From NCBI RefSeq assembly GCF_050436995.1, contig NC_134767.1, positions 8,618,001-8,682,000 of the forward strand: 64,000 nucleotides of DNA, written 5' to 3'. Below the pieces are notes generated by a model. The model made no database searches, was not told where the DNA came from, and saw only the letters and a program-made list of their open reading frames with translations. The stretch's first letter is position 1. Every line of letters begins with the position of its first letter. Of the stretch, positions 29,516 through 40,204 are shown one piece after another. A program made the position numbers and the translations under genes. This DNA is from Anticarsia gemmatalis. Lineage: Eukaryota; Arthropoda; Insecta; Lepidoptera; Erebidae.

Positions 29516-30845
29516 AGAATACGAGTAATTAGTTTCGGATTTATAAAATTTTTACATAGAGCGACTTTTACTAGCGAGCTCTCTCGATGTGAATTTTTGT
29601 TTAAAATATACGTAATCCGAGACTGATTGTAAATATTCAATGTTACGTTGCCAAGCTTTAGTTTTTGCTAGAAATATAAATTTAAAGGATACGATTGAAA
29701 TCCTAAAAGAGGGATTAATTTTTAATAGAATAAATCTTCGTTGACTATAGAGTATAGAGAGTTCGTTGGTATAGAGAGTTGTACGTTTTCATATTAAGAT
29801 TTTATTTATTTTCGTTAAAAATGAGTATCAAACAGAACACATATTTGCATTGATTCTTCAAATAGGCAAAATGTTAAAATGTCTTACAGCCTGCAATTCC
29901 TACAGTTTACTCTTAGTCCTAGAACTATTTGTATATCTCACAAATTCTTGTTTTGTGAGGGAATCGAACCCATGAAACTACCAGTTATGTATGTTACGCT
30001 ACATGCATTTTCATTTCTTTATAGCAAAACCGATATTTATTCTTTCCTCTGAATTTAATTCTGAAATAAACATCCGTACATACATATATTCATACATACA
30101 TACATTCATGCATCAATCCATACATCGATTCATACATACATAATATCACGCCTATTATACCCGAAGGTGTAGGCATACTAAAATATTTCGCACTTAAAGG
30201 TTTAATAATTTATTTTCACACTTCATGTTTTTATATAAAAGTTAAAGCCGTTGTTGAAATCCAATGAATCATGTTAAGGCTTTCGAGGTTTTGTGAAACA
30301 TTTTCACGCGAAAACCGACATATTGTCAAAAGTGCAGACATTAAAATGTATGCTGTATTTTTGTTAAAAGTATACGGAGATGTAAAGAGTATGTATTTTA
30401 AATAATATTAGTAGTATAAAGCCACTGACATTATTTAAATAACGAAAGTTTGTGTACTATGTGTGTACGTTTGTAACTTTTTTACGTATGAACTACTAAA
30501 CAATTTTGGTTGAATTTGCATTTTTAGGTTGTTGCATTTTTAGGGGTTTGCAGGTTATTCTGGCCGTGGCCACAAGTCGGTTCTTTAAAGAGCTTTCAGT
30601 TACACACTGTTTCATCACATTTTCTTTCTACAACTAAAAAAATATAATTGTAACCAATACAAATACAAAAAAACTCAACTGTAACTTGCAGTATTTTCCC
30701 ACAATTTGTCTCACACAAGCACCGAACCTACCATCAATTTTCCGTCACCAATCGAGCACTCAATATAAATCGAACCAAACATAAATAAATTCGATAAGAA
30801 CTGGGTCAACTCCAGTACTTTTATTTCAACAAAGAGAGAAACGAA
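29516..30845. other. Low-copy sequence with SINE scrap and CATA microsatellite
   Basis: 29935-29990 carries GGGAATCGAACCCATGAAAC, a minus-strand T1-like B-box. 30070-30145 is a degenerate (CATA)n microsatellite. The rest is unremarkable AT-rich sequence. Confidence 0.5.
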
Positions 30846-31410
30846 TCAAATAATACAACCAGTATTATATTAGTAAAACAGTTTACTTCTGTACCTTTGT
30901 AAAAGTTTCATCGATTTTACAATTTTTTATTTCTTGTGAACCAATTTTGCCCACGACTTCGTACGGATTACTCGATTCCCGATCTTCGTCTTCACAATGT
31001 AATCTATACTATCTATGTATATCTATACTAATACTATAAAGCTGAAAAGTTTGTTTGTTTGAACGCGCTAATCTCAGAAACTACTGGTCCGATTTAAAAA
31101 AATCTTTCAGTGTTAGATAGCCCATTTACCGAGGAAGACTATTGGCTATGTATCATCACGCTACGACCAATAGGGGCAGAGTACCAGTAAAATATGTTAC
31201 AAAGAGGGGAAGAACCTATTCTCTTATATGTTACGCAAGCGAAGTTGGACGGTTCAGCTAGTCAAATAATACAACCAGTATTATATTAGTAAAACAATTT
31301 ATTTCTGTACCTTTGTAAAAGTTTCATCGATTTTACAACTGTTTATTTCTTTTGCCCACGACTTTGTATGGATTTCTCGATTGTCAATCTTCGTCTTCGA
31401 TTTGTAATGC
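30846..31410. repeat. Local duplication split by a Helitron
   Basis: 30846-31005 and 31263-31405 are two copies of one segment (both start TCAAATAATACAACCAGTAT and include GTACCTTTGTAAAAGTTTCA). They differ at several positions and by small gaps. The Hel-A element 31022-31262 sits exactly at the start of the second copy. Confidence 0.85.
31022..31262 (+). mobile_element. Lep1-type Helitron (Hel-A)
   Basis: It starts TCTATACTAATACTATAAAG and ends GTTGGACGGTTCAGCTAG followed by T. The end stem is partly lost (TTGGA in place of TTGCG). Confidence 0.88.
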
Positions 31411-32042
31411 ATAAATAAACGATCCATATATTCAGGTTGTAGACATATTAGTAGAGGCCGCCCGTGACTTCGTCTGAGTGGAAACCAAAAATAATATAAC
31501 GGAAAATATTGCAATATTTGAAACGTCTGGGAATCGAGCCCCCGACCTCACGATGCACTGGTAGTGGTGGCGTGGTCACCTTAACCACTGCGCCAAGGAG
31601 GTCGTCAGAATATTATTCCATGCTGTAAGCGTCCCACTTCGTCTTTGGATAACACAATGTCATCTGACACCATACACAGAACATGTACTATGGTAACCAC
31701 ACGACTGATAAACATATTATTTGAATACATACGACATACTTGCATAATATATTAGAAGCAGCTAAATAAATCTTAAGCCATTATTAGGCAGGCATTGACT
31801 CTACACTCGGGATAATTTGAAAATTGCATTCCTCCTATAATAGTAAGTAGTAAGTAACTTCCGCACTAAGAATTGCTCTTGTCTCGCGGGTGCTTTTACA
31901 AACATACAAAGTACAACCAGACCCGAAACAACTATTTGTGAATCGCACAATTAATATAATTGTTCCGTGTGGGAATCAAACTCACGACCTCTTGACGCAA
32001 TGGTAGCGGCGTGACGTCCTAAACCACTGCGCCACGGAGGCA
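31411..32042 (-). repeat. SINE cluster: T1 head, T2 fragment, T1
   Basis: 31508-31604 is a T1 head on the minus strand (CTTGGCGCAGTGGTTAAGG). 31655-31745 is a T2 fragment (ATGTACTATGGTAACCACAC). 31857-32042 is a nearly complete T1 (GCCTCCGTGGCGCAGTGG; CGGGTCTGGTTGTACTTTG). 31453-31490 also holds a scrap of a repeat end (GCCGCCCGTGACTTCGTCTG). Confidence 0.75.
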
Positions 32043-32162
32043 GTTTTTAAAACAATAGAAAATCTTAGACGGAAAACAACGTAAAGCATGCTTTAATATA
32101 TATTATGTAGTTGTCAACTGAGATACGTGATAAGCCCGTTGAGGTAAAAAGTCGTATAAGTA

Positions 32163-32328
32163 TAAGATATATATATAGTTTTCATGTCACAATGTTAGTT
32201 ACCGTACTCCTCCGAAACGGCTTGACCGATACTCATGAAATTTTCGGCCATCTTCTATTTTTCCATACCCCTAATTGACACTATTTTTTTTATTATTATG
32301 GCAAAACGACGTTTGCCGAGTCATTTAG
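32163..32328 (+). mobile_element. Helitron-like element, family Hel-D, decayed
   Basis: It has ACTCCTCCGAAACGGCTTGA and ATACTCATGAAATTTTCGGC, and ends AACGACGTTTGCCGAGTCATTTAG, where the family end would be GGGTCAGCTAG. The copy at 5004 carries the better-preserved end. Confidence 0.6.
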
Positions 32329-32656
32329 TATATACATATAACACGTAAGTCTAGTAACACCTATCGTCATAACAGCCGGTGTATTACTGCCTACCTCAGG
32401 GAGACTGGGGCTCAATGATTAGATTATACCCTGACACGGTCGATTGTTACAGTCGTGTGTCCCGGGGGACGTGGTGTCGTGCCCGGTTGAGGTAATACAG
32501 GTTAATTATGATAGCTTTATGAGTTCGGCTGTGGCTTTTACAAGAGCCTTATATTTTGGGTTTAATTTTATTACGATTTTTGAGCAGTATGGTTTTTTTG
32601 GCGATTACTGTTCAAATACTGGGCAAGGATCTTCTGTTGAACAAGTAAAGGGTTAA
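32329..32656. other. Low-copy non-coding sequence
   Basis: No gene or repeat family recognised. The 70-codon frame at 32444 has no known motif. Confidence 0.4.
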
Positions 32657-32925
32657 CTAGTTGTATGGTTAGTGATCAACCTAGTGTCAAATTTGTTCAA
32701 GCCGCTCGAAAGGCCTTTGATATGGCTTAACGACTGTTATCTTCTTTGACTTTTATTGTTATAGACAACAACCGGGACCGACTATTTACGTGTCATCCGA
32801 AGCACGGAGACGCTTAGTTCAAAACCGCTGTGTGGTCACCCATCTATCAAATAACCGCGCCATAGTTGCTTAACCTACAGATCGTGTTCCATCCGTTGAG
32901 CGCAACTGTCTACAGGCGCCTTTTA
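32657..32925 (-). repeat. 5S-I SINE
   Basis: Plus-strand text from GTATGGTTAGTGATCAACC through CGAAGCACGGAGACGCTTAG and GTGGTCACCCATCTATC to AACTGTCTACAGGCGCC is the reverse of the full family, with a short TTTGACTTTTATTG insertion. No convincing target duplication. Confidence 0.82.
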
Positions 32926-33253
32926 ATAATAAATTGTTTTATTATTAGTAATTAATATTTTCCATCATTTTATTCACAATCTATTAAAAATATCTTCAAA
33001 AAAATCTATAACACATTATGTCCTATGACGTTAAACCGACAGCTAACAAACCATTGGAACTCATTAAGTGTTAAACCTATTAAATATGCGATCATCATTT
33101 AATACATTATTCTTCTAACGTCCTCACTGTCGCCGTGTTAGTAAGAACATGTTGAATTAAATACTCATTTATTTGCATGTCTGAATATAATGTAATTATT
33201 ATAAGTATTGTGTTTGTTATTTATAGGTTTGTATGTGATGATATAATAGATGA
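32926..33253. other. Low-copy AT-rich non-coding sequence
   Basis: Nothing recognised. Confidence 0.4.
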
Positions 33254-33730
33254 CTGCCTCCGTGGCACAGTGGTTAAGTTGGTCGCCAGGACACTACCAG
33301 ATCGTCGAGAGGCCGTGGGTTTAATTTCCACACGGAACAAATATTTTTAACTTCAATACTATTCTCGGCAATTACTGACCAACATAATCTTCGATTGGGT
33401 TCGATTTCCGCAGTTGTTTCGGGTCTGCGGAGGCAGACCCGAAACGACTGTGGGGGTACGAACTGAGAGGCTATCACGTATCTCAATTGACAACTAGTGT
33501 ACGTCAAATTGTTGGTTACTATTCAGTACCTTGCTGCCTTGCCGTATCGTGTTAAGCCTCACAAACTACGAGAGGAAACAATGTACAGCATAGTGGCTTT
33601 CAAATAGTTGTCAACTGAGCCTATACGTGATAGCCCCCCAGTTCGTATTTTATGTCCGTTGTTTGTATGTTTGTAAAAGTCCCTGCGACACAAGAGCAGT
33701 TCTTAGTGTGGTAGATGTTTTTAAAGAAAT
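33254..33730 (+). repeat. SINE T1 split by a hairpin and a MITE
   Basis: The head GCCTCCGTGGCACAGTGG begins near 33256 and the 3' part TATGTCCGTTGTTTGTATG resumes at 33650. Between them lie the hairpin 33411-33450 (18-bp arms, one mismatch, GGAG loop) and an inverted-repeat element 33457-33647 with ends TACGAACTG and CAGTTCGTA. Confidence 0.7.
33457..33647. mobile_element. MITE-like inverted-repeat element inside the SINE
   Basis: The ends TACGAACTGAGAGGCTATCA and, inverted, TACGAACTGGGGGGCTATCA extend into ACGTAT and TTGACAACT. Related pieces at 18960-19006 and 32108-32140. No coding capacity. Confidence 0.65.
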
Positions 33731-34070
33731 AAAAGATTGAGTACTAGGGTCAAACATAGGCTAATATTTTAAAACTTTCATCCCCTTTTGAAGATGAACG
33801 TTGGTATATAAACGGAGCCAATACATAAACGTGTACAAATAATATATAATTACATATTCCTTTCCACCCTTCAATATAACAACAATGTAACAATAAAGCA
33901 AGTGATAATTAAGTGATGGTGGTCCGATGATTAACCGAGTGGAAACATGCGAGCCGCCGTTGTTTACATGTTCATTATCTGTGTTATTTAAGGGCTGATT
34001 CATATCAGGGGCTGTTCGATTCCACGGTTCTATCTTAACGATGTTATTTAAAAAAAATACGTATATAACA
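33731..34070. other. Non-coding sequence
   Basis: A 140-codon minus-strand frame (33761-34183) overlaps repeat R and has no recognisable domain. Not called as a gene. Confidence 0.45.
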
Positions 34071-34170
34071 TCACCCCTTCTTTCTACAGGGGTAGGCAAA
34101 GACCAGAGAACACTATGATTCTTACAAACTTTCCTCGCTTCATTCACATCCATATATCGATATCTCCTAA
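34071..34170 (-). repeat. Dispersed repeat R
   Basis: Plus-strand CACCCCTTCTTTCTACAGGG, GTAGGCAAAGACCAGAGAAC and TTCATTCACATCCATATATC match 12515-12660. Confidence 0.6.
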
Positions 34171-35596
34171 GTATATAAGTCATCTAACAAAAGGGATTTT
34201 AATACTTTATACAAAGGTACATAATAAACTATGTTAGTGTATTTTTTATATAAAAGAATAAAAATTACCGACACTTACGTTTCGCAATTTGCAATTTTAG
34301 TCCTAGGTATGTGGTAGGAGGCAAGCCGATTGCAAATACCGTGCAAATTACCAAACTCTAAAACTACTTTTCTGAGAAAAACATAGCCTTCAATTAACGA
34401 GGATTCGGGTTCGATTCTTGGATATAGCAGTATAATGAAGCATCTCTTTTATAACATTTTCGTTAGACACTATATTTTGACTTAAAATGTTTATATTGAA
34501 TAATAATAAATATTATACGTCTCCTTAATACTACTTTTTATGCTTAAATTTTGTGTATAATTTCATGTGAATGCATGATAAACAAAAAAAATACTTCAAC
34601 GTACACATCGAATCCGAGACTACTTAATCCCACGTTCAATTCAAAATTCACTCAACCCATTATTCACATAATATCTTAACGAACATACAAACATACAAAT
34701 TGCCTTCAATCCATCACTCTTTTAGTATTAAACAGTTAAAATATATCATACAAGCTTTATATCGTGTTACTGACGAATCGCTTCATCCATTTAGTTAATA
34801 TCGTACATTTTTGTATGGAATTAATCTGGCTTTTATGTATGAGACTTGCTTTAACATGCGGTTTTACCTACATGACTTTTATTAAGAAGGTTTATTTGTG
34901 AAATTTAGAGCAGATTTTAAATAGGCAGATTTTAAGTAAGTACCTATGTTAACTTATTTTTGGCCTGCTATTTAGCATATTTTCATTGAAATAGGAGAAA
35001 CCTGTACTTTTCTCAACCCAGCTATCGATAATAACGACAATAATTTTACTTATATGTAGCCAATGGTACTAAATATTTCTATATTAAGCTCAATACAAAC
35101 TTAATTATGGAATTCGTTGACGTTAAAATACATACTTACCTACCTAAGATTTAAATTGGTATCGGGTAGAAAACGCACAACTTTCAAGCTATAAAAGTCT
35201 CATCAAAATAAGTACCGCAATTTTCACGCTAAGACTGACAAACACGAACCCAACATAGCTTCAAAAATATTTTAAATTAAAGAACTATACCGGTTCAACT
35301 GCTCTACATAATAAAATACCAGTTAATAAATAAAATACACCACAGATATAAGATACGTGTGAGTAATAGAGTTTGAACGGAGTGATTAATATACTGTTAT
35401 GATGTTTCGGGGTATTCCACTGACTCATTTGTGTGAGGAAGTGTTTTAAGTGCTTTATTATAAGTATTTTGCTGTGATTCGTATGTTAGAAGTTGGGTAC
35501 AACTTTGTAATTTTTGAAGCCTTAAAGTCGATGATGATAAATCAACAAACAGAATCTGGTGTTTGTCAAAAATTGAAGCTGGATTCACAGATTTTT
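34171..35596. other. Low-copy AT-rich non-coding sequence
   Basis: One tRNA-like scrap near 34400 (GGATTCGGGTTCGATTCTTG). Otherwise nothing recognised. Confidence 0.45.
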
Positions 35597-35742
35597 TTCA
35601 CCCTTTGACTGCCACGGTCGGCTATACTGGAAAAATCAGAACGTGCTCACAACGCTATATTTTGCCTACATTCGCCAACGAAAGCGTCGTGAGCACCTCC
35701 TGATTTTTCGAGTATAGCCGACCGTGGCGGTCAAAGGGTTAA
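35597..35742. mobile_element. piggyBac-type MITE
   Basis: The 138-bp element 35601-35738 starts CCCTTTGACTGCCACGGTCG and ends with the inverted CGGTCAAAGGG; the inverted repeats run about 40 bp with few mismatches. It is flanked by TTAA on the right (35739-35742) and TTCA on the left (35597-35600), one change from TTAA. CCC ends plus TTAA identify the piggyBac type. No coding capacity. Confidence 0.85.
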
Positions 35743-36240
35743 CTAAGACTATTTAATTTAACCACTTACTTTCCCACTGCTAGACATAGGTGTCATCAAA
35801 CAAGGTTTATGCCAGGAGTCTACCAAGCTTGATTACGCGTCGAAGTGGTCACCATGGCTGAAATCAGTCGAATACATTATCATCATAATCATTATAGTCA
35901 CCGTTTCTTTAACTTCAACATCTTTGACTTTAACTATACTTCAACTATAAAATACTAACATAAATAGCACAAAGAAACGTATTCGTGTAAATATGAGTAC
36001 TTAGCACCCCCTCCCCCTCCCCGTGTACTAATGTTTGTTCTTATAATTGTTGTGAAACACGCAAACTTCAGCTCAAAACGTTACAATCACAATTGCGATG
36101 TTTTACAACGACAATAGATTAGGCTTTTAGGTACGCTACTTATCTAGGCTTAACTAGCTAATGATTTTTTTTACAATATGACTAAGTTATGCCCGCGGCT
36201 CCTTTCGTAGATATCTCTAAAGTCTTTTAATATTTTTTGG
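35743..36240. other. Non-coding with repeat scrap and C-rich run
   Basis: 35758-35890 holds TTTCCCACTGCTAGACATAGG and AGTCTACCAAGCTTGATTAC, a moth repeat scrap related in wording to LINE 3' regions. 36004-36022 is a CCCCCTCCCCCTCCCC run. Confidence 0.45.
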
Positions 36241-36490
36241 GACAACACGGTCATCTGATTCCAAACTAAGCAGAGCTTGTATTATGGTAACCAGAAAACT
36301 GATAAACATATTATATAGACAAATACATACAAATACATACTTATATAGATAAATTAACAACCAGATTCATAACGAAATACTCGTGCTTATCACACAAATA
36401 TTTGTCCCAGGTAGGACTTGAACCTATCACACGCGGCGCTACAGTTATTGCGGCCAGGTGACCACGTTAACCATTGCGCCAAACGTGCAC
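36241..36490 (-). repeat. tRNA-derived SINE, family T2
   Basis: Plus-strand GTCATCTGATTCCAAACTAA, GCAGAGCTTGTATTATGG, ACAAATATTTGTCCCAGGTA and GTTAACCATTGCGCCAAACG mirror 5515-5752 over the full length. Confidence 0.82.
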
Positions 36491-36981
36491 GTTGTTGGAC
36501 TACCATTTTAATAATATTCTAAACTTTATAGAATCAAAGTTACTATCAAACCCCGTGACCACGGTCGATGTAATTCGATCGAAACGTCGGGTAAATAAAT
36601 AAGGTATCCTAAACTTTAATGTTCAATCGCGTTTATGACCCGTATTATACTATCAAAACCGTTAAAATAAAACTATCTTTATTTATCAACAAACATATAT
36701 ATTTATACAAATACCGGAATTACTAAGAATTGTTTAAATGATTGAATCTTTAATGAACTATTAAAATTCTGGAGATAAAGAATTTTAATTTCTAAGTTCA
36801 TGATAACTGGATTTACAATTCAATACACTGGTAATCTAAATTCAATCTTATGGTAGTAGTTTTAGAGTTGAATTTTCTTTGGAGTGAAAAATATGGGTTA
36901 TAGTTAAAAATTTGTTTTTGTAAATAAAATAAACAGATAATTACCATTTAATGTGAGTATTTTTATACAAATAAAAATCGT
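36491..36981. other. Non-coding sequence with repeat tail
   Basis: 36549-36605 has ACCACGGTCGATGTAATTCG and GAAACGTCGGGTAAATAAAT, a common moth repeat tail also seen in altered form at 16330 and 57680. The rest is low-copy. Confidence 0.45.
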
Positions 36982-37215
36982 TTAACTGTCTCTGTGGTCT
37001 AGGCCGTAGTTTTTACCGCAGCTGATCAGGAGGTTTTGGGTTTGTTTTCCGGGTCAAGTAAAATGCTATTAGACACCACTAATTAATATTTTTATTGGAG
37101 CTAGTTCGCCCCCGATTTAATGGGACTGACATTGTGCCTACACCAAGTGAGATGTTACATAAATTTCATCATATCGTATCAAAATTTCATCTTAATCGGT
37201 TTATGTATAAAGTAG
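36982..37215 (+). repeat. tRNA-derived SINE, family T4
   Basis: It has CTCTGTGGTCTAGGCCGTAG, GATCAGGAGGTTTTGGGTTT, AATGCTATTAGACACC and TTTAATGGGACTGACATTGT. Diverged. Confidence 0.65.
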
Positions 37216-37792
37216 GGACATTCAGAATAACTATTGCATTTATAATATTATAGTAGAGATTGCTTGTATCGGCTAAATGTTTCAGCAACAATTACCAAGT
37301 GCAAATCGAACACAAGACATCGCCTTCAAGTGACGACTTAACTGTCAACACCATCTATTATATTATCTTTGATCAAATATGTAATTTAAATTATAAATTA
37401 AGTCTCAACGGCGTGAGGTAAATGCGTCAAAAGACATTTCTCTTAAAGATTTTAGAGATAAGAGGAAGAATTATGAGTTTAATAGATTACATTGCAGGTG
37501 GTATTTTATTAGAGTTAAATTTATCAGTTTTTATACTATTAGTGATAGTGTTCTTTGTAGGACCTGTTTTTAAATGCAAAAGAAAATCTACCGAATTATA
37601 AATGCGTGTTAGGGGGACTATAACAAACTTAGAATTAAATATCTAACCAGCTTGGTATCTTGTAAATATCTAAAAACCTTTTTGTAGAAAGTATAAAAAA
37701 AATAAGTATGGGGATCAAACCCAAGTCCTTTTCGAAATTGACTGATGGTGTGTGGTCAGTATGGTCATCACTTTGACCTAAATATTTTCAAA
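37216..37792. other. Low-copy non-coding sequence
   Basis: A very decayed T1-like B-box reverse (GGGGATCAAACCCAAGTCC) lies near 37710. Nothing else recognised. Confidence 0.4.
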
Positions 37793-38033
37793 CTAGCTGA
37801 CCCGCGCAACTTCGCTTGCAACATAAGAGAGAATGTGTCAACATTCTTCCCGTTTTTGTAACATTTTTTACTCGTACTTTGTTCCTATTGGTCGTAGCGT
37901 GACGATATATAGCCTATAGCCTTCTTCGATAAATGGGCTATCTAACACTGAAAGATTTTTTCAATTCGGACCAGTAGTTCCTGAGATTAGCGCGTTCAAA
38001 CAAACAAACAAACTCTTCAGCTTTATAATATTA
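37793..38033 (-). mobile_element. Lep1-type Helitron (Hel-A), first of a tandem pair
   Basis: On the minus strand it ends GAAGTTGCGCGGGTCAGCTAG after one family change. Its 5' end stops at ATATTA, missing the terminal TCTATAC, exactly where the second copy begins. Confidence 0.87.
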
Positions 38034-38282
38034 CTAGCTGACCCGCGCAACTTCGTTTGCAACATAAGAGAGAATGCGTGTAAATTTTCCCCGTTTTTGC
38101 AACATTTTTTACTCGTACTCTGCTCCTATTGGTCGTAGCGTGATGATATATAGCTTATAGCCTTCCTCGATAAATGGACTATCTAACACTGAAAGAATTT
38201 TTCAAATAGGACCAGTAGTTCCTGAGATTAGCGCGTTCAAACAAACAAACAAAGTCTTCAGCTTTATAATATTAAGTATAGA
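38034..38282 (-). mobile_element. Lep1-type Helitron (Hel-A), second of a tandem pair
   Basis: Full length, CTAG at 38034-38037 and GA at 38281-38282. It differs from its neighbour at scattered sites, so the pair is not a simple assembly stutter. Both carry TTGCAACATAAGAG where most copies have GCGTCACATAAGAG, which links them. Confidence 0.87.
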
Positions 38283-38865
38283 TATATTATATTATAGTAT
38301 TATAGTATAGATAAATCCGTCCCTTTATAATATTAGTATATATTTGTCAATTGTTTTATCACAAATAGTGTTGGGACACAATTAACGCAATTAAACGTTG
38401 TCTGGATATATCCTTCGATTGTTCCTTAGGGATGTACCTTACCTTTCATAATTGTGTTACAATTAATATCTGTTATAGAGTTCAACTCAAGCATAAGGGA
38501 CCCTTGCAACATAAAAAAAGCAGTATTATACCTAAATATTTAGTTTTGTCTATCAAGTGCCTTTATTACAGAAAATAATAAACCAAACGAAAATTAAAAT
38601 GTACAAAATAAAAAGATTATCATCACTTTAACATTATTTCTTTACGGCCAAGTCAAAATAAAATTCCAAAAACGACCGAAAATAAACACTTTCAAATGAC
38701 TTAAGCTCAGCTAATTTCCTCAACCGAAAGTGCAATAACCCTTTTCAAAAGCAGCCATTTTCTTATCAAAAACCTTTCAAAGTATAAAAGAGATTATTAT
38801 ATAATATTTAAAATATTATGAGATATCATGATAATATTTTGCAATGCAATAATAAAATGTGGTAT
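38283..38865. other. Low-copy AT-rich non-coding sequence
   Basis: Nothing recognised. Confidence 0.4.
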
Positions 38866-39147
38866 AAGTTGGTACCTCCCATGCAAGTGGCCACAGGTTC
38901 GAACCCGAGGCAACACACCAATGACTTTTCGAAGTTATGTGTGGATTAAAAATAAATTATCACTTGTTCCAACGTTGAAGGAAAACATCGTAATGAAACC
39001 TTGCATGCCTGAGAGTTCTTTAGAACAGTTCTTGAAGGTATGCAAAGTCCCCAACCCGCAATTGCCCACTGTGGTGGACTCAAGGCCTAACTCCACCCTC
39101 ACTACGGGATGAGACCCTTACCCAGCAGCGGTACATTAATGGGTTAA
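38866..39147 (+). repeat. tRNA-derived SINE, family T3, longest copy
   Basis: It has GTACCTCCCATGCAAGTGG, the B-box GGTTCGAACCCGAGG (38897-38911), CAACACACCAATGACTTTTC, GTTCCAACGTTGAAGGAAAA, TGCAAAGTCCCCAACCCGCA and GGACTCAAGGCCTAACTCC, ending ATTAATGGGTTAAAAAAAAG. The A-box zone is decayed here but visible at 50779. The 94-codon frame over it is SINE sequence. Confidence 0.8.
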
Positions 39148-39298
39148 AAAAAAGAATGTAACAAAGGTGTTTTGTGTGAATAAATGTTTTTTTATTTAAT
39201 ATAGGACTATAGGATAATAAAGTACAAATTTGTCGTTGCACAAATAGGTCCAGGCAAATAAGGCACTAACATTTCTATCAAAAGCACTAAACTTTTTC
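39148..39298. other. Short unique spacer
   Basis: AT-rich, nothing recognised. Confidence 0.35.
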
Positions 39299-39540
39299 AA
39301 AGCACCCGTAGCCAGTTGCGCTCACCGGTCGGTAAACAATCTGTGGGTTAAGCAAACTTGGCACGGTCATCCTATAGATCGGTGACCGCATAGTAGCATT
39401 TGAAATGGACGTCTCCGTGCTTCGGAGGGCACGTAAAAAGTCGGTCCCGGTTGTTGTCAATTAAGATAACAGTCATTGAGCTACGTCAAAGGCCTTTCGG
39501 GCGTCTTGAACAACTTTGACACTAGGTTGACCACTAATAC
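39299..39540 (+). repeat. 5S-I SINE
   Basis: The head GCACCCGTAGCCAGTTGCG is followed by GGGTTAAGCAAACTTGGCAC (A-box-like), AGATCGGTGACCGCATAG (C-box-like) and CTTCGGAGGGCACGTAAAAA, ending GACACTAGGTTGACCACTAA. Almost full length; no clear target duplication. Confidence 0.85.
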
Positions 39541-39567
39541 CCCTTTCTTACTTCTTACTTAATTAAA

Positions 39568-39770
39568 AAGACAACTCCCGCACTAAAAATTGCTCGTGTC
39601 GCGGGGACTTTTACAAACATGCAAACAACGGACACAAAGCACAACCAGACCCGAAACAATTATTTGTGGATCGCACAAATAATTGCTCCGTGTGGGAATC
39701 GAACCCACGACCTTCAGACACAGTGGTATTGGCGTGGCGACCTAAACCACTGCGCCACGAAAGCAGTCTT
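39568..39770 (-). repeat. tRNA-derived SINE, family T1, well preserved
   Basis: Plus-strand GTGTCGCGGGGACTTTTAC, CCAGACCCGAAACAATTATT, GTGGGAATCGAACCCACGAC (B-box reverse) and ACCACTGCGCCACG (A-box reverse) cover the whole family. The 115-codon frame on the minus strand is SINE plus flank. Confidence 0.87.
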
Positions 39771-39986
39771 TCAGACAAACACTTCAATTCCTTCGTCCTA
39801 ATTGCTCTGATACCTCCTTGAACCCTTCCACGCTTATTACTAAGTAGTATAGTAACAAAAACGTAAGTAGTTATAGTTATAACAAACAGTGTCGTTGTAA
39901 GTTCGTTATCGCGCGACACACTCGTACTAACATTATATGCCACACAGACTAGCAACATGCAGTACGTTAGTAGGAATACACAATAT

Positions 39987-40204
39987 TATTAGGTCGGGGA
40001 AAAAGTCTTTTCGCATTATAGTATGTATGAACTTGTAATAAAATCTTTTTTCTACACAAAAAAGCTCGATATTTGGGTACCTCACGAGCTTATTGAAAGA
40101 AACCTAATGTATCGTGTACTCATTTGTGATTCTTGAAGCCAAAGAGAATTTATTACAAGTTCATACATACTATAATGCGAAAAGACTTTTTCCCCGACCT
40201 AATA
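39987..40204. mobile_element. mariner-type MITE with identical 54-bp inverted ends
   Basis: The 214-bp element 39989-40202 has terminal inverted repeats 39989-40042 and 40149-40202 that match at all 54 positions (starting TTAGGTCGGGGAAAAAGTCT). TA lies on both sides (39987-39988, 40203-40204). TA duplication and this terminal form fit the mariner group. No transposase frame remains. Identical arms suggest recent movement or arm-to-arm correction. Confidence 0.9.

Noticed and set aside
30070..30145. CRISPR-like array from repeated CATACATA words
   Set aside because: Simple (CATA)n microsatellite in eukaryotic DNA without spacers.
33761..34183. 140-codon open frame on -
   Set aside because: Overlaps repeat R and lacks any recognisable motif.
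39611..39958. 115-codon open frame on -
   Set aside because: Largely SINE T1 sequence read through.
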